A DNA stretch of 64,000 nt from Lotus japonicus (lineage: Eukaryota > Streptophyta > Magnoliopsida > Fabales > Fabaceae): positions 52,411,096 through 52,475,095 of the forward strand of contig NC_080045.1 in NCBI RefSeq assembly GCF_012489685.1, read 5' to 3'. The notes under the pieces are model-generated. The model was not told where the DNA came from and made no database searches. It saw only the letters and a list, made by a program, of their open reading frames with translations. Position numbers and translations under genes: made by a program. This document shows, in pieces, positions 55,666 through 64,000 of this stretch. The first letter of the stretch is position 1. Each line of letters starts with the position of its first letter.

Positions 55666-57427
55666 AAATATAAATTAATTTTCTCTGAACTGAAACTATT
55701 TATCATAAATACAAATAAATAATTTATTGTACCAACAAAATATTTAATTGTACATTTAGTCCATTAATTTGCACTGAGAAATTTAAATCTATTATAAGTT
55801 TTAAACATTTTTTTCACTCTCTCAATTGTTGTTTTTTTTTAATATTTATTTTGTGTTTGAATATTTTAAATTTCATGTTAGTTTTTTCTAATGGAAAATA
55901 ATCGGACAACTACGAGCCTAAGTGCCTAACACATCTCTTGCTAAGAAGGGTTAAATCATATGTGAAGAAGTATCAAATATAGTGATGTCACACTGCAAAG
56001 TCGAACTAATTCCAACAAGACAATTTGTAGAGGAGCTTCTTTAGGAACATGGCGAAGACAAACTTTCCAACTACGAGTCAAAATCTGATGAATCTTAAGA
56101 AGACCCTTAGCATAGCATATGTATGGAACCTTAAAGAATCATTAGCTACATAATCAACCATCTCTAAGCAATCTGTTTCATGCACATATTTTCTATTGTT
56201 CACATACCATAATAAAACTGAGACCATGTCTTAAACACCAATTTCTGCACATACTAAATCACCTCCCCTAACATCGGCATAAAACCCGCACTTCCAAGCT
56301 CTATTACCCTCTCGAATCAAACCTCCCATGCCTATTTCTCGGCTAATTGCACTAAATGCTTCATCAACATTTAAAATGACATAACCCAATACTAGTTTAC
56401 AGGAAATGAAATAGTTTAAAATATTCAAAATGTAAATTTGGTATTTTCTTTTTACAAAAATTAATAATTTATGAAATAATTTTTTTTAGATTTTATTATT
56501 TTAATTGGTAAATTTTAAGTAAAAGTATATAAAATAATTATCAATTAATTCAATTGATGAAAAATTAACTGGATTGTCTAAATCACCCACCTCGAAAATG
56601 ATTTAACATCATCATAGGTGATCTATAGAATCATAACCTTTTATTTATTTCTTATAAATGATTTTATTGATCCAATCAACCATGAGGTTAGTGGATGAGT
56701 AAAAGATAGTCTCAATAATTTCAAAAATTATATGAGGTAGAAAAATAACCGTGAAATTGAAGTGATAGATCACTTCTAACATAACTATTTCAATACCAAA
56801 AATGTGTTGGTTCGAGTAGAAGAAGCTCAAGTTTCTTAAGTATGTAGAGTCAGATTCGATCCCTAGATCAATGTGTATTAAAAAACACTGTTCGAGGTCG
56901 TCTCCCACTTTAATGTATGATAGTACTTCGAAAGATTAGTCTCTCAACTATATCTCGAGAGATTAGTCTCTCACCTATCGGGTGTGAGAATACTCTAGAC
57001 TCTCGAAATAACTATTTCAATGTGTGGGGTACATTTTTTAGATAAAAACATATTTAATACTCAGATGACAAACATTTTTTTTTTGTTTTCCGAGCTATTT
57101 CCACGACCACAATCATGAGACTAATCCCTCGAGTTTCGAAAATCACGTTTAGTGAGTATGTCAATCCCAACGAATGCTTCTTCATACCACCACCCGAAAA
57201 TTAAACTGATGATTAAGAAGCACTTGTGAAATTAACTTATGAGTTTCATAGTTCATTCCAAATAAAAGAAACATGATCCAAAAGATGTTAAAACATTCTA
57301 GTATTCTACTATAGAAATGACCTCAAGTGCCCCTTCATGGTGGTTGAGCTTCTCTTTTTCCTCTGTACCAGAAATTTATCCTTAATGATGTCCCTCCTTT
57401 AATAACTATATCCATGCTCTGCCTTTC
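55666..57427. other. Spacer between TLP18.3 and the PsbP-domain gene
   Basis: Shared upstream region of two divergently oriented chloroplast genes, partly filled by a LINE RNase H relic (55990-56425). The rest is AT-rich with a retroelement-like GATTCGATCCCTAG motif near 56852. No other gene seen. Confidence 0.5.
55990..56425 (-). pseudogene. LINE RNase H fragment
   Basis: Minus strand: VILNVDEAFSAISREIGMGG, LIREGNRAWKCGFYAD and GGDLVCAEIGV, then stops and ETDCLEMVDYV in another frame. It keeps the D-E-D order of RNase H but is broken by stops. It differs from the fragments at 735, 5811 and 22567, so it is an independent insertion. Confidence 0.75.
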
Positions 57428-60400
57428 ATGGCCATTCTTTTATCCAACCTTGCCATTTCCAATCCTAAACCCTTCTTCTCCATCACCTCAAAACCCATAA
57501 CTTGTGCCACCAACCTCACTTCCAAACGCAACCTCCTTCTCCAAACTTCTCTGCTCTGCGTTACCATTGGTCTCAGTCCTCAACTCCCAGCTGCCTTATC
57601 TTCACCTCAAAATCCACCGTCCAAATCGCTTCTCTCTAGCATTGAAAACACCAAGTCTTGGTACCAGTTCTCCGGTGATGGCTTTGCTATTCGAGTCCCA
57701 CCAGAGTTTGAAGATATCACAGAACCTGAAGTAAGAAAATGCACTTACTAGTTGTTTTGTATTTTTTTTTCTGTTCAAGTTTCTATATTGTAATTTAGAA
57801 AATTGCAGTTAAAAAGTAATTTGTGAAATGTGTTTGGAAACTTTTAAATTTGTGATGAATTTTTAATTCAGTTAATTTAAGTTGGGGTTAGTTGGAGTTA
57901 GTTGTAATAGGGAGCTGTGCATATTTGGAAATCATTCTATAATTGATTCTCGAGCTAAAATCTATTTTGGGGCGAAGTTTCTGTGAGTAGCTTCTGGGTT
58001 TTAGAATTAAATTTGAGGAAAGAGAAGGTGATCCAAACATGCTATTAGTTGGTTAAATGGAGTTAATTGAGATGATGAACCATTGCAACTCAATTTCCAG
58101 GCAGCTTAACAATAGTATCATTGCAAAGTTATGAAATTTTCTGTTGAATGAGCTGGTTTTCCATTGCTTGTAGGATTTGAATGCTGGACTGACTCTTTAT
58201 GGGGACAGGGCAAAGACACCGCCTTTTGCGGCACAGTTTGCATCTTCCGATAGGTAATTTTAGCTTCAAACTCCCTACACCCAAGTTTCTTACTCTGCAC
58301 TTACATCTATGTTTATAAGAAAAAATAAGCATCTTGTTTATGTTTGAAACAGGAATGAGGTTCTGAGTGTGGTTACTAAGCCAACTAATCAACTTAAAAT
58401 CACCTTCTTAGAGGTAATCAGATAATCAAGAGCTTTATATAGTTAGATATAGATATATTAGCTATTTGTACATCAGAAACCCTTGTCCTAGTCAATATGG
58501 TGTGTCTGCAGCTTGACCTTATATTTTGTATTGCATATTTTCTGTCTTCCCCAATTGTTTGCCATCTGGTGCTTTTTATGTCTTTCCTAGTCTTGACATT
58601 TCATATAAACTCGTGGAACTTATATATTCTTCATTGATTGGAGCAGGCTAAGGATATAACTGATTTAGGCTCCTTGAGGGAAGCAGCAAAAATATTTGTG
58701 CCAGGTGCTATTTAGTTCTAACTTCTGCATGTTTTTGTCGGTTCTCAAAGAAGTTAACTTTATGGTATAGACTATAGATTGTCAGTATTTCCCAACATTT
58801 TATTCTGTAGATGATATGATTACTTCATTGCTCTTTCTGTTTAGTAGTATTTCTTGATTTCAGTATCTTATTCTTCCCACAATGTACATGCAGGAGAGGC
58901 ATCACTGTACTCTGCAAGAGCAATAAAAGTTAAGGAAGTTGATGGTTTTAGGTAAGCTCATTTTCAACTGACTGGAACTATATAGGTATCATGAGTCACG
59001 ACTCTAAACTCAAGTCATGACTAGCACATAGACTAAACATGTACACTATCTAGCTTAGCAAATTTAGCAACCATCACATAATAATTCTCCCAACTAACTA
59101 CGCATTCAAATTTGTCCATCATCCCAAAATAATAAACACCTGTCAAATGTTCAACAGAAGCCAAAAGAAATTTGACACTAGCCTCCTTGTAGCTGTAGAA
59201 TGTAAATATATTCATAACAACATCAAAAGGGATACCAAAACAAGGAGGCCTACCCAAAAGAAAGTGACGCCGAAGTTGAAAAATGAATAAAAGGTTAAGT
59301 CATATAGACTCAGCAAGAGCGTAAGTAAAAGGGGAGACCAACAAGACACGATGATAATTCTTTCAAAACTTAGTGACAGACATGCTAGAGCACTGAATAC
59401 AATTGATCCAAATAGTCTAAATAAAGTATGTGCATAAAAGTCATAAATTTGCTAGTTTAGCATATTGAAGTTGAAAATAATGATACTTGTAATAACACCA
59501 AGCAAGTTAAAGAGATAAGAATGGAAGTAGAATCAGATAAAATATATCAAATGAAAGAGCATAGGAAATCTGAAAATTTAATTACAATAAGGATCGCATA
59601 TAAGAGAACCAAAATCTAAGGTGACTTCATCTTAGTGATAACCCTCTCCTAATAATGTTGGCCTCTCCCTTAGGGGAAGTTTCATCTAACATATAGTCAT
59701 TTCCTCTCAAATTCGTGTCAATTATATTGTATCATCTCATTTAGGGGTAGCTCTATCTTATCGATGACCATCTCCATGCATTGACCGCTCTCCATCTCAT
59801 GGAGAGCCCTATCCTACTAGAATCACATAACTAGGTGCATCTATGGTATTACACCCACTAATTGCTACGGTAACATGGATCGCCCCCGAAAAATACGAAG
59901 TTTCAAATAATTATTGTTTCATGTCAAAGCCATTTCCAAAGGTGGAATTCTCAATCTCATACTTTGCAAATTTGATACCTTTAATATATACTTGTTCATT
60001 TTCGAGTTCGTTGATATTAGAAAGAAAGGCCTATAAATAAACAGCATTAAAGGATATACTTTCCCCAGATGCTAGGATACTCAAAATGCAACAGCATTGA
60101 AGTATGGGCTTTTCTAATTTCAGGAATTACTATTTCTATGAGTTTGGTAATGATCAACTGCACATAGCATTGATGGCAGGTGTCAGCGGTGGAAAGGTTT
60201 GTTGCTACTTGTATTTACGTTTTCAGATATAAATAACTCATCCATATGAGCTGCAGTATGCTATGCCAGGAATATATCATAGGCCATCAACTTTTGCTAG
60301 TTGATCAGTACCAAAGAAAGTAGACTTTCATAATTTCTGGCCAATCACTAATATATTTTCAAATTTCAACAAGATAAATTACAGAATAGTAAAATATCTG

Positions 60401-60510
60401 TTTCTTATATTCGACAGGCAATTATCGCTGGAGCAACTGCATCACAGTCCAAGTGGGACGTAGACGGTGTAAGACTTCGTTCTGCTGCTGTATCATTGAA
60501 AATTCTGTAG
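57428..60510 (+). CDS. PsbP-domain thylakoid lumen protein
   Basis: Seven exons: 57428-57730, 58174-58253, 58353-58413, 58647-58704, 58894-58951, 60124-60196 and 60418-60510, all GT-AG, total 726 nt (241 residues). The N-terminus is a chloroplast transit peptide, then a lumen signal (KRNLLLQTSLLCVTIGL ... LPAALSS). The PsbP-like (Mog1/PsbP/DUF1795) domain reads YQFSGDGFAIRVPPEFEDI, FAAQFASSDRNEVLSVV, YYFYEFGNDQLHIALMAGV and KAIIAGATASQSKWD. PsbP relatives assist photosystem II assembly or oxygen evolution, but the exact member is not fixed. I suspect the counterpart of Arabidopsis At5g27390. Intron 1 holds a MITE-like repeat (57925-58042), and intron 5 (1.17 kb) is mostly unrelated insert-like sequence. 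Confidence 0.9.
57925..58042. repeat. MITE-like repeat in PsbP-gene intron 1
   Basis: Inverted orientation of the family at 53765-53885: TTTGGAAATCATTCTATAAT, GAGTAGCTTCTGGGTTTTAG and CCAAACATGC. Confidence 0.6.
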
Positions 60511-62642
60511 CCATGTGCTGTATTTTTTTAACTGGGTAAGTCATCTCATAATTCCAATGCTTTTGTGACACTAAATCACTAATTTGGTTTCGACATTTCT
60601 TAGTAGAGTAATATTGTTTGCTATTTTAAATTGAATTTTGCATCTAAACTTTGTGCAGAATTGAGGATCAGTTTTTTCTCTCTGTACTTTGTGGTGATGA
60701 AATGATATATTTTTGTAGTGTGTATGTGTTACTGAATTACTGGATTTTTATATTATATCCAAAATGTTTCTTAGTGCAAAGAAAGTAAAACATTTATTTG
60801 CCTAACTTATTCATACTCTAAATTTGAGTTTGAAGATGAAGCCTGGGGGTAAAGCAATGTCGAATCCTGCTGCTGAGATCTGAGAATGTTGTAGTATTAT
60901 AAAGAAAATTACAACTGGCTATGTAGGCCATTGATTTGGTAAACAGTTAATAACAAGAAAATAGTTAATCACAAGAGTCTTGTACTACTCTATCAATTGA
61001 TGGCATGTTTGGATAAGTTTTTCTTTCCTCAGAATTAATTCTGGCACCCAGAAGCTACTCACAGTCACATAAGCTTCTCCATATAACTGATTTTGGCTTT
61101 AGAATGAGTTGAAGAATGATTTACAAACATGCACTGAGTATCACTATTTCTAGCTTAATTTCTTATTTATGATTTCTTTCTGATTTGTAGCTTCTCTCTA
61201 TTGTGACCTCCTGGATTACTGTAATCTTGACATACGGCTCCCTGTGTGCTCAGCAGCCAGTGCAAGCTGAATAGCAGTTCACAATGCGTTGGACTTGAAA
61301 TTTATATACTGTTGAATGTCATGAAGCTAATGGCATCTACTATTTAAATGCTACTGAAGTTTTGCTCTTAGTATTGACATCTTCCCGGATAAAATTCATT
61401 TGTTATTTTTATGAGTTACTGAGGTATGATTCTCTCAGGTATTGGTCTTTAAAAGAGAAGTTCACTCTGGTTGTGTCTCATTACAAATCCTGTAACATAA
61501 GTCAGAACTTTTACCTTCCTCTTTTATCACTTCTTTTGTTGATGTAGGGGGTTTTCATCTGGTTAGATTGAATGGGGTTTGATTAGTTTGGGCAAATAGT
61601 TCATTTTTCTTCAATTGGAATCAAACCAATTATGACAGTAAAACTGCTTAAACCTTCCAAGGTTCTGCCAATGAGCATGAAGCAAGAATGGCTGGCCCGA
61701 AATTACATATTGGTGTTTATTTTGTACTCGTTTATAGCTCCAAAATTCTGGGGTGATACTGTTAGTCCTCGTTTTGCCGTAGACATAATCAATGACTTTA
61801 TGACTGAATTCCATGACATTATACTGAAGAGATTACATTTTTGATAAATATATCTAAATATAAACTATTAACACAGCTACGGTAATCAATTTAGAGCATG
61901 TTTAAGTCAGGTTATTGTTTTTCAAAATGAACATATCACAGAAAAATGTGTGACATTTCAGGTATATTTTTTACTTTCAAAATATACACTAGAGTACAAG
62001 ACTGAATGATGTGTTCTGTTCCACTCTTGATCAGTGTTCTATAAACTGGTTTAACCATACCATCCAAATGCTGATTGAGTTGTGATACAATTACACTCCG
62101 CTTTCTCTTCCGACTCATTTCCGCCAAATTTTCTTCCTATCTCTATTTTCTTCCGATTTCTCGCTTGGTGCAAGTGGAATTAAAAAGTGAACACAGACCA
62201 GTTCGGTCAGACCTTAAAACTGCCTTAGCAGTCAACCACCTAGCAATAGTGAAAACTGGTTACACTATCAAAACCACAAAATCAAACTATTTTTGAGATA
62301 CTCAGAAGCTGCTCAGAGAAGAAGCTTCTCTCCATAATTGATTTTGGATTTATAGTCAATTATAGAATTATTACAAGAGCCAATATGAACTACTATAACG
62401 TTACATTAAGAAAATGAGATACAAACACAGTTAGTTTACACCAGGATGAATGTTAGGTTCCTCTTCATATTGAGAAATAAGTCAACAAAAAAAAAAACAT
62501 TGACTGGTGGTTGGTTGTCACGTTCAGCATCCCTTGTCCATGTTTCTTTCTCTATGTCCAGTCCTCTGCATTGTAATAGATCTCGAATGTGTCTGATAGT
62601 TATGTTAGCTGATACAACCACCAAACCAACATTATTTATAAC
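60511..62642. other. 3' flank of the PsbP gene and spacer
   Basis: The first few hundred bases are probably 3' UTR. Two more copies of the MITE-like family lie at 61004-61137 and 62290-62355. Open frames at 61362-61547 and 61632-61844 match nothing I know and have no supporting features. Confidence 0.45.
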
Positions 62643-62702
62643 TTACTCCACCTCCATTTCATCGTGAAAGTCAAATCCTGAGCATGTTTCCTCAGTAATC
62701 AC
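62643..62702 (-). CDS. Probable last exon of an unidentified minus-strand gene
   Basis: Minus strand: an acceptor (TTATGGTGCAG) followed by 20 codons, VITEETCSGFDFHDEMEVE and a stop, in phase 0. The acidic end looks like a protein C-terminus. The remaining exons would lie beyond 62,703, where an LTR begins at 62815, and probably outside the window. The gene is not recognised and the exon call rests only on the splice site and composition. Confidence 0.35.
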   Translation of the reverse strand: MITEETCSGFDFHDEMEVE

Positions 62703-62814
62703 CTGCACCATAAGAAAGGGAAGCACTCAACTTGAATGCTCAAAATGGCTTTGTTATCACTGCTTTCTTTTTCAACTTCCTATCTCAGCACAAGCACCGT
62801 TGTTGCGCTCTGCG

Positions 62815-64000
62815 TGTTGATAGCAATTCCGCAAGTGTACGGATTGATCGAAGTAATACAAAAGATTGTCGAACCACAGGGATAGTTGTCCATCAATTGC
62901 TTCTAAGAGTTTTGTGTTCAGAATGTGAAAAAGAAAGCAATATAAGTTTGAGGGTTTGTTGTGTTTAACACACTTGTGATGAAGAGCAAGAATTATAATT
63001 CAGATAAAAAAGTACCCTGGACACAGCTCCACTTAGTCCAATTATGGTTCTCAAATCAAGTTCTTATATGAAGTTTAGAATCCTTATCCATGGTGATGTA
63101 GCCTCTACCTCTACTTGTTAATTCCTTAATCAAGTAAATCATTCAATTTCAATTGCCAAACCTAATTCCTTAGTGCCTAGTCAATTCAATTGAAGAATGA
63201 AGTTTATAAGTTCAGGCCAACACAATAAGTTTCTACCCTTATTCCTAAGTGATAGCAAACAAATCAATCTAATCCCAAGTCCCTTAATTCTCACCAACTC
63301 CCGTTGTGCAAGAAGAAAGCAAAACACTTGTGTGCACTCAAGAGAATATTGATTCAGAGAAAAGTTACATGGAAAAGAAACTTTATTCATATAAGAAAAT
63401 AAGAAGTTTAAACCATAATCAGAACTAAGGTTCACTTCACCCAAAGTACAAAGAGAAACTAGCCAAGCAGGGCTAGGGAATTCATAATGCAAACTAAAGG
63501 AATAAAAACCTGAAAGAAGAGGGCCAAGAAGCCTCCCACAAGCTCCAAGAACCTAAACCTCTAAGTTTTGTTCAAAAAGTTACAAGATACCTAAAAGAAA
63601 TAACAAAATCCCTATTTATAGAGTTTCCAGCGGTAATCCACGCATGTGCGTGGCCGCGTGGGCAAAACGCTCAAAATCGCACAATTCGCAGCATCAGATT
63701 TTGCCACCACGCATGTGCGTAGATCAGACGGCGCACATGCGTGGGCATCAGGTTTTCCAACAGTAGCTCCACGCATGTGCGTGGGATACATGGCGCACAT
63801 GCGTGGCTCATCTGATTTTTCTTCAATTTTGTAACTCTCACTTCAACTATCATCATGGCTCATTACTTTGCCTTCAACCATCATCATTGGCCATCAAAAT
63901 CACCTGAAACCTTCACAGAATCTCAAAAACCATCATTTCCCCAATGTAACTCATGGAAACACTCATTTAATCACAATAATTCAGAAATCTTTCATTCAAT
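62815..64000 (-). mobile_element. LTR of a retrotransposon (minus orientation), running off the window
   Basis: Plus-strand border TGTTGATAGCAATTCCGC, that is, a minus-strand end ...CAACA. Near it the minus strand reads ATCCCTGTGGTTCGACAATC, typical of gypsy-type LTR or leader sequence. A minus-strand TATA box TATAAATA (63620-63613) divides a promoter-like part with repeated ACGCATGTGCG motifs (63638-63806) from about 800 bp of R/U5-like sequence. The other end is beyond 64000. Confidence 0.6.
63638..63806. repeat. Five copies of a near-palindromic ACGCATGTGCGT motif
   Basis: Copies at about 63638-63653, 63708-63720, 63732-63745, 63769-63784 and 63793-63806. Three read CACGCATGTGCGT and two the reverse complement CGCACATGCGTG. 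All lie upstream of the minus-strand TATA box of the LTR. Confidence 0.85.

Noticed and set aside
63638..63806. CRISPR-like array
   Set aside because: The motif is short, alternates in orientation and has irregular spacing. This is a plant nuclear LTR.
63612..63834. Overlapping frames over the ACGCATGTGCG motifs
   Set aside because: Repeat-derived frames on both strands with near-mirror composition, lying in the LTR promoter region.

Overview
The window reads as nuclear DNA of a dicot plant, most likely a legume. The evidence is intron-rich genes of plant-only families (RLCK, DMP, FANTASTIC FOUR, TLP18.3, PsbP-like), AT-rich spacers, plant LINE, copia and gypsy-type debris, and MITE-like repeats that I associate with legumes. 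The species cannot be fixed from sequence alone.

Left part (1 to about 24.6 kb): a repeat-rich, rearranged region. It starts with a tandemly duplicated module containing an RNase H fragment and a degenerate type II metacaspase-like gene (one copy spliced and open at 3571-4739, one broken intronless copy at 6552-7303). A second duplicated block (about 7915-10012 and 15449-16535) lets insertions be dated by comparison: one copy carries a Pack-MULE (8875-9913) with a captured nodulin-like transporter exon, and the other lacks it. There follow an LTR, a hAT element (13945-14494), a processed retrocopy of an IRE1-type kinase/RNase with poly-A tail and target-site duplication (16616-18211), and a degenerate array of units of about 0.8 kb (13869-15440 and 19460-22566) that contains a fragment of the BTAF1/MOT1 ATPase gene. 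A LINE 3' end and a small inverted repeat close this part.

Right part (24.6-64 kb): ordinary gene-bearing sequence. In order: an RBK-type receptor-like cytoplasmic kinase (-), a 5'-truncated copia element (+), a DMP/DUF679 membrane protein (+), three MITEs, a FAF-domain protein (+), tRNA-Ser(UGA) (-), an AT74-like histidine phosphatase (+), an unrecognised basic protein (-), a mitochondrial Tim44/mL45-like protein with 11 exons (-), a second MULE, an L34Ae-type protein with a C-terminal repeat (+), thylakoid lumen TLP18.3 (-), a PsbP-domain protein (+), and the last exon of an unidentified minus-strand gene whose upstream intron is entered by an LTR running off the window.

The genes form no operon-like system. 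TLP18.3 and the PsbP-domain gene both encode predicted thylakoid-lumen photosystem II factors and lie head to head about 1.9 kb apart. From memory, the Tim44-like, PsbP-like and DMP genes recall an Arabidopsis chromosome 5 neighbourhood, and the RLCK and AT74 genes one on chromosome 3. I found no complete new system. The most notable items are the captured or retroposed gene fragments and the metacaspase-like pair with altered active site.
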